A DNA stretch of 64,000 nt from positions 28,755-92,754 of the forward strand of contig NZ_JACJKX010000008.1 in assembly GCF_016901835.1 (NCBI RefSeq), written 5' to 3'. The notes beneath the pieces were generated by a model that searched no databases, was not told the DNA's origin, and saw only the letters and a program-made list of their open reading frames with translations. The position numbers were made by a program, and so were the translations under genes. Shown here one piece after another: positions 1-8,515 of this stretch. Source of the stretch: Parasutterella secunda. GTDB taxonomy: Bacteria; Pseudomonadota; Gammaproteobacteria; Burkholderiales; Burkholderiaceae_F. How positions within the stretch are numbered: position 1 is the stretch's first letter; each line of letters begins with the position of its first letter.

Positions 1-156
1 GAAACGATCCTGCACCACCTGATTAACGGATGTTTGGATCTGAACGGCATCGTCTCCAAAAATTTTCGGAAACGCTACGCAGATCGAGTAGAAAGCGGTA
101 TTTTTGATTTTGTTGAAAAAGTCACGAAAGAAGCACTTGTGCGGCACGCCGAATGA
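1..156 (+). CDS. C-terminal end of an unidentified protein (5' end outside window)
   Basis: Frame 1 is open from the window edge to a TGA at 154-156 and gives the last 51 residues of a protein, ending in KEALVRHAE. The tail is mostly charged and helical, with no motif I recognise, so I assign no function. It converges on the tRNA-Val gene, with the shared hairpin at about 190-222 between them. Low confidence that it is a real gene end, because only 156 bases are visible. Confidence 0.45.
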   Translation, partial: ETILHHLINGCLDLNGIVSKNFRKRYADRVESGIFDFVEKVTKEALVRHAE

Positions 157-189
157 GCGAAAGACAGTGCGCCGCCAGGCGCACGAAAA

Positions 190-222
190 CAAAAAAGGAA
201 CCTGAAACCAGATTCCTTTTTC
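190..222 (-). terminator. Intrinsic terminator after tRNA-Val
   Basis: GGAA-c-CTG pairs with CAG-a-TTCC around an AAAC loop. The stem is flanked by A-runs and T-runs, so it can work in both directions. On the minus strand it lies just past the CCA end of the tRNA and is followed by TTTTTTG. Confidence 0.7.
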
Positions 223-230
223 AAAAATTT

Positions 231-307
231 TGGTAGGCACGATTGGACTCGAACCAACGACCCCCACCATGTCAAGGTGATGCTCTAACCAACTGAGCTA
301 CGTGCCT
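231..307 (-). tRNA. tRNA-Val (anticodon GAC)
   Basis: The reverse complement folds as a full cloverleaf. The acceptor AGGCACG pairs with CGTGCCT, there is a D-arm with AGTTGGTTA, an anticodon stem TCACC/GGTGG around loop TTGACAT, a T-loop TTCGAGT, and an encoded ACCA end. The anticodon GAC reads valine GUC/GUU codons. Length is 77 nt including CCA. Confidence 0.96.
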
Positions 308-401
308 GTTGCGAGTTGCGTATATTATCAGAGGATTTTTAACTTTGCAAGCCCTACAATAAAACTTTTTCTTTTTTTCGAAGTTGGTCCGCTATGTCAA
401 C

Positions 402-2771
402 CTATATCTTTGTGAGTTTTGCCAAGGACAACAACAATTCTTTTGTTCCTACCTCATCAAACTGAACCCGAATCCGAGCATCGTTACCCAGTCCGGTCAA
501 CCCCACAACCGATCCCTCACCAAATCGCGCGTGGCGCACACGGTTGCCGATTGAAAAGCCCTTGAATTCGGCTTTGGCTGCCATTTTCTTCACGGCCGGA
601 TCCATCTTCGCGCGGGCAAAACCCGTGCCGGCGCTGTACGTGCCTCGGCTAAAACCTGAAGAGGATCCGTAGCGCGAAGAGCCGTATCCGCCCGAGCGAT
701 AACCGCTTGATCGTCTTGATGAGCGAGAAGATGAATAGCCGTCGTCCCAACTTAAGGACTGGTCCTCATCTTCAATGGCCATCGAACGTCTGCGATCGTA
801 AAGGAAGAGCAGATGCTCCTCATCAATTTCATTTAAAAATTGACTCGGACCAGAGTCCATGTATTGACCGCGAAGCATTCGCGACAAGGCAAAGGTCAGG
901 TGAAGATTTTTTCTTGCTCGCGTAATGGCCACGTACATAAGGCGCCGCTCTTCAGCCATGCCTTTAGGATCATTAGCACTGTTGGCATGCGGGAAAAGGC
1001 CTTCTTCCAGTCCGGTGATAAAGACCACGTCAAATTCCAAGCCCTTAGCCGCATGCACGGTCATCAATTGAACGGCTTCTTCGCCTTTCTGAGCTTGATT
1101 GTCTCCCGCCTCAAGCGCCGCATGAGACAAAAAGCCCGCAAGAGAGGTCATCTCATCGTCTGCCCCATCGGCCTCTACCTCATCGCTTCGGGCATCGACG
1201 CTGATTCCTTCTTCTTTGAGATAGGCCTGAGCCGCACTTTGCAATTCTTCCAAGTTCTCAAGCCGCTCCTGACCCTCTCTCTCTTTTTTGTATTGATCGG
1301 TAAGGCCTGAACGATCCACCACCGCCGCAATCATTTCCGGTAATGGCAAACACGAGTACTCAAAGCGCATGGCATCAATGAGTTCGGTAAAGGCGCGAAG
1401 CTTGGTGCCGGCAGCACCCTCTAGAGTCTGCGCAGCTTCATAAAGACTCACATTGGCCTCAATAGCTTTTTGCTGCAGGGTCTCCACGCTCTTGGCGCCA
1501 ATCCCGCGCATCGGGAAATTCACTACGCGTAAAAAGGCCGTGTCATCCTTGGGATTTTCAATCAAACGCAAATAGGCCAAGGCGTGTTTGATTTCAGCGC
1601 GGTCAAAAAAGCGAAGGCCGCCATACACGCGATAGGGAATACCGGAAGCCACTAAGGTTTGTTCAATGATCCGACTTTGTGCATTGGAGCGATACAAAAT
1701 AGCGATTTCATGCTTTTTCACGCCGCGGGCAATCGCTTCTCGAATTTCCTGCACGCAGTACTGTGCCTCGTCGCGATCGTCGCTTGCGCGGAAAACGCGT
1801 ATGCGCTCCCCGTCGCCGGAATCGGTCCACAAGTCTTTGCCTAAACGGTCATCGTTGTGAGCGATCAACTCATTGGCGGCATTGAGAATATGACCGAAAG
1901 AGCGGTAATTCTGCTCAAGTTTAATGAGGTGGCGAATCTGAAAGTCTCTCTGAAAATCAGTCATATTGCCAACGTGCGCACCTCGGAAGGCGTAAATCGA
2001 CTGGTCATCATCGCCCACAGCAAACACGCAGTTGCCGTCAAACTCACGAACACCGGCAGGCGAAAAGCCTCCGAGAAGCTTTAACCACTTATATTGCAGA
2101 CGGTTCGTGTCCTGAAACTCGTCAACCAAAATAAAACGGAAACGATCCTGATAGTGACGGCGGATGAGTTCATTTCGTGCCAACAACTCATAACTTCTTA
2201 AAAGCAACTCACCGAAATCGGCCACGCCCTCGCGCTCGCACTGCTCTTCATAGAGTTTGTAGATTTTGGCGAAATTTTCCTTTTTGCCGAATTCGGCAGT
2301 CATGTCTTTAGCGCGCAGCCCCTCTTCTTTAGCGCTGCCGATATAGTTTTGCACATCACGAGGCGGATACTCATCGGCGCTGATCCCGTGCGCTTTCATC
2401 AGGCGCTTAATGGCCGAGAGCTGATCGGTCTGATCGAGAATCTGAAACGTTTGCGGCAAACCTGCTTCCTTGTAGTGCTTGCGCAAAAGGCGGTTACACA
2501 AGCCGTGGAAAGTCCCCACCCACATGCCGCGTGTATTCACAGGAATTGAGGCCTGAATACGGGTGAGCATTTCTTTAGCGGCCTTATTGGTAAAAGTGAC
2601 CGCAAGAATTTCCATGGGGCTTGCCATACGCTCTTCAATGAGCCAAGCAATGCGAGTGGTCAATACTCGCGTCTTGCCGGAACCGGCACCGGCCAGAATC
2701 AAAGCACTTTGAGCCGGCAGCGTTACAGCTGATTTTTGTTCGGGATTGAGTTTGTCAATATAGCTCACCAT
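402..2771 (-). CDS. uvrD: DNA helicase II, UvrD/PcrA type
   Basis: A superfamily 1A 3'-to-5' DNA helicase used in nucleotide excision repair and methyl-independent or MutL-directed mismatch repair. At 789 aa it carries the full motif set: Walker A GAGSGKT at residues 28-34, motif II DEFQDTN near 215, QNYRS near 290, the HAAKGLEFD motif V region and RRLMYVAITRARK motif VI. The last ~45 residues (GNRVRHARFGEGSV onward) form the Tudor-like C-terminal domain typical of UvrD/PcrA and absent from Rep, which decides the name. A Ser/Gly/Tyr/Arg-rich linker near residues 685-725 joins it to the core and makes the protein longer than the ~720 aa of E. coli UvrD. It appears monocistronic, with rfbC ending 60 bases upstream. 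Confidence 0.95.
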   Translation of the reverse strand: MVSYIDKLNPEQKSAVTLPAQSALILAGAGSGKTRVLTTRIAWLIEERMASPMEILAVTFTNKAAKEMLTRIQASIPVNTRGMWVGTFHGLCNRLLRKHYKEAGLPQTFQILDQTDQLSAIKRLMKAHGISADEYPPRDVQNYIGSAKEEGLRAKDMTAEFGKKENFAKIYKLYEEQCEREGVADFGELLLRSYELLARNELIRRHYQDRFRFILVDEFQDTNRLQYKWLKLLGGFSPAGVREFDGNCVFAVGDDDQSIYAFRGAHVGNMTDFQRDFQIRHLIKLEQNYRSFGHILNAANELIAHNDDRLGKDLWTDSGDGERIRVFRASDDRDEAQYCVQEIREAIARGVKKHEIAILYRSNAQSRIIEQTLVASGIPYRVYGGLRFFDRAEIKHALAYLRLIENPKDDTAFLRVVNFPMRGIGAKSVETLQQKAIEANVSLYEAAQTLEGAAGTKLRAFTELIDAMRFEYSCLPLPEMIAAVVDRSGLTDQYKKEREGQERLENLEELQSAAQAYLKEEGISVDARSDEVEADGADDEMTSLAGFLSHAALEAGDNQAQKGEEAVQLMTVHAAKGLEFDVVFITGLEEGLFPHANSANDPKGMAEERRLMYVAITRARKNLHLTFALSRMLRGQYMDSGPSQFLNEIDEEHLLFLYDRRRSMAIEDEDQSLSWDDGYSSSRSSRRSSGYRSGGYGSSRYGSSSGFSRGTYSAGTGFARAKMDPAVKKMAAKAEFKGFSIGNRVRHARFGEGSVVGLTGLGNDARIRVQFDEVGTKELLLSLAKLTKI

Positions 2772-2831
2772 TTCAAATTCGCCACTATCAAAGAAAAGGC
2801 ACTATTGTGCCAAAAAAGAGCAGAAAAAATC

Positions 2832-3380
2832 TCAAAGACCTACGCTTTGCCGCCACTCAAAAAAAGTCTGCGCCCGCCGGTCTTTTTCTGACACGGTTAA
2901 TTCACCGACTTCAGGCCAGCGGATACCCAAATTGGCATCGCTAAACAAAATTCCCGCTTCATCGTCCGGGTAGTAAAAATCCGTGCAGCGGTAGAAAACA
3001 CGCGCTACAGGCGACAACGTCAAAAAACCGTGCGCCATACCTTCAGGGATATAGACTTGGCTGAGATCATCGGCTGAGAGGCTGACCGTATACACACGTC
3101 CGAATGTTTTCGAGCTCGGCCGTAAATCCAAGGCCACATCGAAAATTTCGCCTTCGAGCACCGTGATGAGTTTGCCTTGCGGGTGCTTTTTTTGAAAATG
3201 CAATCCTCTGAGCGTTCCTTTTTTGGAAACAGAAAAATTGTCCTGCACAAAAGATAATTCCGGCCACAGATCCTCGTAGCGCGCAGCCTGCCACAACTCG
3301 GCAAAAAGCCCCCGATCATCACGATGCACCTCGGGGAAAATACGCAACAATCCCTCAAAGTCCGTTTTTTCAATTCGCAT
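2832..3380 (-). CDS. rfbC: dTDP-4-dehydrorhamnose 3,5-epimerase
   Basis: Cupin-fold epimerase that converts dTDP-4-keto-6-deoxyglucose to dTDP-4-keto-rhamnose in the cytoplasmic dTDP-L-rhamnose pathway that feeds O-antigen synthesis. The RmlC signature is clear: VHRDDRGLFAELW near the start, GTLRGLHFQ with the catalytic His, and YIPEGMAHGFLTLS and YRCTDFYYPDDEAGI with the catalytic Tyr region. I place the start at the ATG giving MRIEKTDFEGLL (182 aa, normal family length), two bases after the rfbB stop. A longer in-frame start 39 bases upstream would add a non-conserved extension inside rfbB. It forms an operon with rfbB. rfbA and rfbD are not in the window. Confidence 0.95.
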   Translation of the reverse strand: MRIEKTDFEGLLRIFPEVHRDDRGLFAELWQAARYEDLWPELSFVQDNFSVSKKGTLRGLHFQKKHPQGKLITVLEGEIFDVALDLRPSSKTFGRVYTVSLSADDLSQVYIPEGMAHGFLTLSPVARVFYRCTDFYYPDDEAGILFSDANLGIRWPEVGELTVSEKDRRAQTFFEWRQSVGL

Positions 3381-3382
3381 GG

Positions 3383-4447
3383 TTATTTTCCGTATCGTTT
3401 GGTCCATTCGGGATAGCAACCGGACTTCACACTATTGAGCCACTCATCGTTTTCCAAATACCAGTAAAGCGTTTTGTGCAGCCCGTCAATTAATCTCACA
3501 CTCGGTTTAAAGTCAAGTGCAGCCGCGCTCTCACGGCTATCCATCGCATAGCGGAAATCGTGCCCCGGGCGGTCGTTCACAAAAGTAATCGCCTCTTCAA
3601 AGGGGAGCAGTCCCGGGCAGGCCGAATCCATCAACGTACACAAGGCTCGGACGAGTTTAATGTTGGGCACTTCTTCTCCCGTGCCGATATTGTAGGTGCG
3701 ACCGGCCTCGCCTTTTTCCACGATCTTTAAAAGTGCCCGGGCATGATCGGTCACGTACATCCATTCGCGGATATTCTGCCCGTCGCCGTAAACGGGAAGC
3801 GTCAATCCGCTTCGGGCCCGATCGATCATCAAGGGTAAAAGTTTTTCCGGGTATTGACGAGGACCGTAGTTATTGCAGGCATGCTCAACCACCGTAGGAA
3901 AGCCGAATGTGCGCCAGTAACTCAGAGCAATCATTTCGCCAGCCGCTTTACTTGCCGCATAGGGACTGCTGGGGCGATAGGGGCTTTGTAGTGAAAAAGG
4001 TGCATCACCGGCGTTAAGCGACCCGTACACTTCATCGGTGGAGACATAAATAAAGCGAAAACGCTCTTTTTTCTCCCCGCGAAGCGCCTTCCAGTATTGA
4101 CGACACACTTCCAAAAGACGTTGAGTGGCCGTTACGTTGTTATCGACAAAACACTGGGGATCGTCAATAGAGCGGTCTACATGCGTTTGGGCTGCCAGAT
4201 GCACCACCACATGAGGTTTGAAGCTTTTAAGAGCCTGCGCCATCGCTTGGGCATCTCCCACATCGGCTTGAATAAATCGATGGCTTTTATTGTCTAGAGC
4301 TTTTTGCAGATTTAAGAGATTGCCGCAATAGTCAAGTTTATCGACTGTAAGAACCGAGTACCCGGAGGCTAGAGCCGCATCCACAAAGTGCGAACCGATA
4401 AACCCTGCTCCGCCCGTTACCAATATTTTTTCTTTTTGTTTAGCCAT
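3383..4447 (-). CDS. rfbB: dTDP-glucose 4,6-dehydratase
   Basis: Extended short-chain dehydrogenase that converts dTDP-glucose to dTDP-4-keto-6-deoxyglucose, the second step of dTDP-rhamnose synthesis. Visible motifs are the NAD-binding GGAGFIGSHF, HLAAQTHVDRSI, the STDEVYG active-site segment with Thr-Asp-Glu, and YAASKAAGE with the catalytic Tyr and Lys. The start at MAKQKEKILVTGG gives 354 aa, close to the usual 355-361; the reading frame stays open 39 codons further upstream, but that part is not conserved. The gene overlaps nothing and is followed after two bases by rfbC. It is divergent from the racemase operon, with about 150 bases between the starts. Confidence 0.95.
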   Translation of the reverse strand: MAKQKEKILVTGGAGFIGSHFVDAALASGYSVLTVDKLDYCGNLLNLQKALDNKSHRFIQADVGDAQAMAQALKSFKPHVVVHLAAQTHVDRSIDDPQCFVDNNVTATQRLLEVCRQYWKALRGEKKERFRFIYVSTDEVYGSLNAGDAPFSLQSPYRPSSPYAASKAAGEMIALSYWRTFGFPTVVEHACNNYGPRQYPEKLLPLMIDRARSGLTLPVYGDGQNIREWMYVTDHARALLKIVEKGEAGRTYNIGTGEEVPNIKLVRALCTLMDSACPGLLPFEEAITFVNDRPGHDFRYAMDSRESAAALDFKPSVRLIDGLHKTLYWYLENDEWLNSVKSGCYPEWTKRYGK

Positions 4448-4598
4448 CTCTGAAAAGCCGTCTTTTGTGTCGAAAAAATTAATCCGTAGACTCTTTCGGA
4501 TTGTATTACACTCAGGGTAGCGGAGCGAGAAATTTCGAACCGTTGGGTTTGTGTGTGCTCGCAAGTTTTTAACTGTTTTTGATGAAGAGGTACGATTG

Positions 4599-6020
4599 AT
4601 GAATCAAAAGAAAACTCTCGGTATCGTGGCGGGTTTAAACCGCCGCGCCGCCATGGAAGTGAAGACCCGCCTATTGGCTTTGGGCGACGATGACGTAAGC
4701 GTCATCATGACCGAAGACAATTTCAAAATCGATCCCAATCCGGTCTTTGCTGTCAGCGACAGAAAGATCTTTATTTTCAATGAAGCCGAATTGCTCGCGG
4801 AAATGGGTGCCGATCTGATTCTCGTGCCCGATTTCAAGTGTGGCTCCTACATCCATGAAATCCAGCGCGAAATTCAAACGCCGATTCTGGATATGAAAGC
4901 TGCTTTGATGAGCCAAATGGGCGAAAAGGCCCCTGTCATGGGTGTGTTGGATGCGGGCAATGCCGGTGACTGCGCCACCGGTGCCTGTGAACTGTCCTCT
5001 CACTTAAAGATGGTCTTGCCCACCGAGGAGGAGAACAAAGCGCTCGATGTTTTGCGTGAAAAGATTCGTGCCGAAGGGGCAAGCGATGAAGCTGCCCAAG
5101 AACTCGCAGCCATCTGCCGTCGCTTAATTGAAAGCGGCGCTGAAGTCATCATCCCCAACTGCACGCAGTTTGCCATCAATACGCCCGCCCTCCAGGAGAT
5201 GGGTTTACCCGTCATGGACGTTTTTGAAGCCTTTGCCAAGGCGGCGCTTGCCCACAGCACGGAAAAACTTCCCAAACCCTTTAAGCTGGGTTTGATCGGC
5301 GGTTTGGGACCGGCCGCCACGGTTGACCTCTATGACAAGATCGTGAAGGCTACGCCCGCAAAGACCGACCAGGAACACTTCAAGGTCGTAATCGAACAAA
5401 ATCCGCAGATTGATGACCGTACGGCCTGCCTCTTAAACGGCGGCCCTGATCCTACAATCGCCATGTATAACTGTGCCAAGCGCCTGCAAAAGGACGGCTG
5501 CGACTACATCATCATTCCTTGCAACACGGCGCACGCCTTCTTGCCTCGTCTGCTTCGCCACTTAGACGTTCCCTTTATCGACATGCAGCAGACCATGCTC
5601 GATGAAATTCAGGCCAAGTTCGGTAAAGACGCCCGAGTGGGCCTCATGGCCACAAGCGGCACCATTGCTACAGGTATCTATGGTCAGAAAGCCGACAAGA
5701 TGGGCATGAAGATGTTTACGCCTGACGAAGACCATCAGGCCAGCGTCATGAAAGCCATCTACGGTCCCAAAGGTGCTAAGGCCGGCTACACAACGGGCGA
5801 ATGCTACGATGATCTGTATCGCGGAGCCGAGTACCTTGTGAAGACTTACGACTGCAACGTGCTCATTTTGGGCTGCACGGAATTGCCCTTGATCTTCCAT
5901 GAACAGGACGATTTTGAAGTGGCGGGTAAAAAGGTCGCCATCGTTGACCCGACAGCCACGCTTGCCCGTAAGTGCGTGCAGATTGCCGAAGCCACCATTA
6001 AAGAACGTGGCGTTCGTTAA
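4599..6020 (+). CDS. Tandem-domain aspartate/glutamate racemase family protein
   Basis: A 473-residue protein made of two Asp/Glu racemase-like domains (PF01177 family) in one chain. Residues ~228-470 are a standard domain with GLIGGLGPAATVDLY and both catalytic cysteines: C308 in IPCNTAH and C426 in GCTELPL. Residues ~5-220 look like a diverged copy, with GIVAGLNRRAA at the start, C81 in DFKCGSY and C188 in PNCTQF, so both cysteines survive in altered motifs. Usual members have one domain of ~230-250 aa. The start at 4599 is chosen for its GAAGAGG ribosome site 8 bases upstream; an in-frame ATG at 4551 is less likely. Downstream lies a beta-hydroxyacid dehydrogenase-like gene, suggesting a small catabolic pair. 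The substrate is unknown. Confidence 0.8.
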   Translation: MNQKKTLGIVAGLNRRAAMEVKTRLLALGDDDVSVIMTEDNFKIDPNPVFAVSDRKIFIFNEAELLAEMGADLILVPDFKCGSYIHEIQREIQTPILDMKAALMSQMGEKAPVMGVLDAGNAGDCATGACELSSHLKMVLPTEEENKALDVLREKIRAEGASDEAAQELAAICRRLIESGAEVIIPNCTQFAINTPALQEMGLPVMDVFEAFAKAALAHSTEKLPKPFKLGLIGGLGPAATVDLYDKIVKATPAKTDQEHFKVVIEQNPQIDDRTACLLNGGPDPTIAMYNCAKRLQKDGCDYIIIPCNTAHAFLPRLLRHLDVPFIDMQQTMLDEIQAKFGKDARVGLMATSGTIATGIYGQKADKMGMKMFTPDEDHQASVMKAIYGPKGAKAGYTTGECYDDLYRGAEYLVKTYDCNVLILGCTELPLIFHEQDDFEVAGKKVAIVDPTATLARKCVQIAEATIKERGVR

Positions 6021-6038
6021 TCACCGGGCATAGTTTCA

Positions 6039-6072
6039 AGCGCTTGAGCACAAAAAAGCTCGAGCGCTTTCT
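6039..6072 (+). terminator. Hairpin between racemase and dehydrogenase genes
   Basis: AGCGCTTGAGC (6039-6049) pairs with GCTCGAGCGCT (6058-6068) and is followed by TTCTCT. It lies in the 69-base gap of the apparent operon, so it may act as a partial terminator that lowers expression of the second gene. Confidence 0.6.
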
Positions 6073-6089
6073 CTATCAAGGAGCCGAAA

Positions 6090-6983
6090 ATGGGAAAGAT
6101 TTACGAAAAGTGCGAAGCCAAAACGGTTGCGTTTATCGGTTTGGGCACCATGGGCTATCCGATGGCAGGACACCTTGCGCAGGCCGGCCACCGCGTGACG
6201 GTTTATAACCGCACGGGTGCCAAAGCTCAAAAATGGGTAACTGAGTACACGGGAAAAGCTGCAGCAACCCCGAAAGAGGCGGCTCAAGGGGCTGATTATG
6301 TGTTTACCTGTGTAGGAAACGACGATGACCTCAGAAGTGTGCTTTTGGGTGAAACGGGCGCCTTTGCCGGCATGAAAAAGGGTGCTGTTTTAGTTGACTG
6401 CACGACCGACAGCGCTCAAGTGGCCCGTGAAATGGCAAACAAAGCCCGCGAGTTGGGGCTTGACTTCATGGACGCACCGGTCTCAGGCGGTCAGGCCGGA
6501 GCCATCAACGGCGTCCTTACCGTGATGTGCGGAGCCGATGAAAAAACCTTTGATGCGGCTCGCCCCACCGTTATGGCGTTTGCGCAAGCCGTGACCCGCA
6601 TTGGCGAAGTAGGCTGCGGGCAACTCGCAAAGATGTGCAATCAAATTTGCATCGCCGGTATTGTTCAGTCACTATCCGAATCCATCGCTTTCGGACTTAA
6701 TGCCGGACTGGATATGAAACTCGTGCTTGATGTGATCGGCAAAGGCGCTGCGCAGAGCTGGCAGATGGATAACCGTGGCGGCACGATGATTGACGGGCAA
6801 TTTAATTTCGGTTTTGCCATCGATTGGATGCGAAAAGACCTGGGGCTATGCCTGGCTGAAGCCAAGAAAAACGGTTCAAGCCTGCCCACGGTTGCCTTAA
6901 TTGATCAGTTCTACGGTGAACTTCAAGCCAAGGGTGACGGTCGAAGCGACACCTCTGTTTTGATCAAACGCCTGCCGCATTAA
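6090..6983 (+). CDS. NAD(P)-dependent beta-hydroxyacid dehydrogenase (3-hydroxyisobutyrate dehydrogenase / GarR family)
   Basis: A 297-residue oxidoreductase of the beta-hydroxyacid dehydrogenase family, which includes 3-hydroxyisobutyrate dehydrogenase and tartronate semialdehyde reductase. Visible signatures are the Rossmann motif GLGTMGYPMAGHLAQAGH, the substrate-binding DAPVSGGQAGAINGVLTVMCGA, and GCGQLAKMCNQ with the conserved catalytic lysine. A strong AAGGAG site sits 6 bases before the ATG. It follows the tandem racemase gene after a hairpin, so the two probably act on related acids, but the exact substrate cannot be read from sequence. The fold assignment is firm and the specificity is not. 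Confidence 0.85.
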   Translation: MGKIYEKCEAKTVAFIGLGTMGYPMAGHLAQAGHRVTVYNRTGAKAQKWVTEYTGKAAATPKEAAQGADYVFTCVGNDDDLRSVLLGETGAFAGMKKGAVLVDCTTDSAQVAREMANKARELGLDFMDAPVSGGQAGAINGVLTVMCGADEKTFDAARPTVMAFAQAVTRIGEVGCGQLAKMCNQICIAGIVQSLSESIAFGLNAGLDMKLVLDVIGKGAAQSWQMDNRGGTMIDGQFNFGFAIDWMRKDLGLCLAEAKKNGSSLPTVALIDQFYGELQAKGDGRSDTSVLIKRLPH

Positions 6984-7043
6984 GATAGTCGTCAGTTCAG
7001 TAGGCAGTTTTTTAAAGTAGTTTGTTATTTACTATTACCATAT

Positions 7044-7068
7044 AATACTATTATTCAAAAATAGTATT
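7044..7068. promoter_or_regulatory. AT-only inverted repeat upstream of the ATPase gene
   Basis: AATACTATT (7044-7052) and AATAGTATT (7060-7068) form a perfect 9-bp inverted repeat, 19 bases before the ATG at 7087. A TATAAT hexamer (7041-7046) overlaps its left arm. This fits an operator laid over the promoter. It could also serve as a weak terminator of the preceding operon. No clear ribosome site follows it. Confidence 0.45.
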
Positions 7069-7086
7069 TTTATGTGATAGTAGATT

Positions 7087-8505
7087 ATGTTCAAATTCTT
7101 CGGACGTGTTCAGGAACTCAACACATTAGAAACTGCCTACCAATCCGATCAGGCTGAGCTTGTTGTACTTTATGGGCGCCGCCGCATCGGAAAGACTTCT
7201 TTGCTGTCGAAATTCTGTCAAGACAAGCCTTCGTTGTATTACTCTGCCAAACAAGTCAGCGATCCGATTCAATTACAAGATTTCAGTCGACGTGTCATTG
7301 CTGCGGGAGCGCCATTAGGGCGGTATGTTTCAAGTTTTGAAACTTGGGAGACAGCCTTTGAGCAATGTTCTGAACTGGCCGGCAAGGAAAAATTCCTCCT
7401 GATTTTGGATGAGTTTCCTTATATGGTGCAAGGCAATCCATCTCTTGCATCATTGCTTCAGCACTTATGGGATCACAAATTAAGTCAGAAAAATCTGATG
7501 ATCGTTCTTTGCGGCAGTTCCATGTCGTTCATGGAAAAAGAGGTTTTGGGAGAAAAGAGTCCTCTGTATGGACGAGCCACTCGTACCATTAAATTAAGTA
7601 ACATGGGTTATTCGGAAGCCATGGAATTTTTTCCTAACTTCAGTACCCGCGACAAAATTCTTTCATACGCTGTTTTAGGCGGCTCTCCCTATTGTTTAAG
7701 CTGTTTTGATGACAGCAACTCACTCAAAAAAAATATCATTGAAACAATTCTGAGCCCTAGCGGCCGGCTGTGGGATTATCCTGCTACTCTCATTCACCAA
7801 GAATGCCGAGATCCTTCCCGGTACAACGACATACTGACCGCGGTAGCTTGTGGGGCGACAAAATTTTCTGAAATAGTTTCCAAAACGGAAATCCTTTCTG
7901 CCAATCTCCCTAGATTTTTGAGTAGCCTTGAAGAAATGGGGTTTATCAGACGAGAATTTTCCATTGACATACCTGTTAAACAGAAGACGATCAGGCAAAG
8001 AGGGTTATATCGACTTGGGGATCCGTTCATCAGTTTTTGGTATCGCTACGTTTGGTCCAATCTTGATCTATTAACGATGGGAGGGGCGGAGCAACTATGG
8101 GAACACTTGATTGAGCCTGAGCTCAATGAGGTTGCCTCATTTCCTTTCGAAGATATCTGTCGGCAATATTTGTGGGCTCAAAACGCAAAAAATGACTTGC
8201 CGTTTCTGGCTAGAAATATCGGTCGTTGGTGGAATAAGTCCTCTGAAATCGATCTTTTAGCAACATCTTTTGATGGAAACAGCGGACTGTTCGGTGAGTG
8301 TAAATTCAAAAATTCTCCAATGACTTTGCGAGATTACTTTGCTTTGAAACAAAAAGCTGAAGAGCTTCATTTCGATGAAAAATACTTCGTGCTCTTTTCA
8401 CTCTCGGGTTTTTCTCCCGAATTGAAACAACTGGCACAAAATTCGGAAGAAGGACTCCGCCTGGTTGATGCTGAAGAATTGTTAAACAACAAACCGAATC
8501 AATAG
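7087..8505 (+). CDS. ATPase_2/DUF234-type AAA ATPase with C-terminal nuclease-like domain
   Basis: A 472-residue protein of the 'archaeal-type' ATPase family found sporadically across bacteria. The N-terminal P-loop domain begins with FGRVQELNTLE, then Walker A YGRRRIGKTSLL, Walker B LLILDEFPYM and the sensor-like LCGSSMSFM...PLYGRATRT. A winged-helix-like middle follows (VACGATKFSEIVSKTEI, NLPRFLSSLEEMGFI). The C-terminal DUF234 region has the PD-(D/E)XK-like pattern WWNKSSEIDLLA ... GECKF, with E/D and ExK positions present. Its biological role is unknown; an NTP-dependent DNA-acting role is inferred. It is clearly paralogous in architecture to the genes at 17.9-19.2 kb and 19.6-20.8 kb. 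It converges on hisC. Confidence 0.8.
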   Translation: MFKFFGRVQELNTLETAYQSDQAELVVLYGRRRIGKTSLLSKFCQDKPSLYYSAKQVSDPIQLQDFSRRVIAAGAPLGRYVSSFETWETAFEQCSELAGKEKFLLILDEFPYMVQGNPSLASLLQHLWDHKLSQKNLMIVLCGSSMSFMEKEVLGEKSPLYGRATRTIKLSNMGYSEAMEFFPNFSTRDKILSYAVLGGSPYCLSCFDDSNSLKKNIIETILSPSGRLWDYPATLIHQECRDPSRYNDILTAVACGATKFSEIVSKTEILSANLPRFLSSLEEMGFIRREFSIDIPVKQKTIRQRGLYRLGDPFISFWYRYVWSNLDLLTMGGAEQLWEHLIEPELNEVASFPFEDICRQYLWAQNAKNDLPFLARNIGRWWNKSSEIDLLATSFDGNSGLFGECKFKNSPMTLRDYFALKQKAEELHFDEKYFVLFSLSGFSPELKQLAQNSEEGLRLVDAEELLNNKPNQ

Positions 8506-8515
8506 CGGCCAAAGC

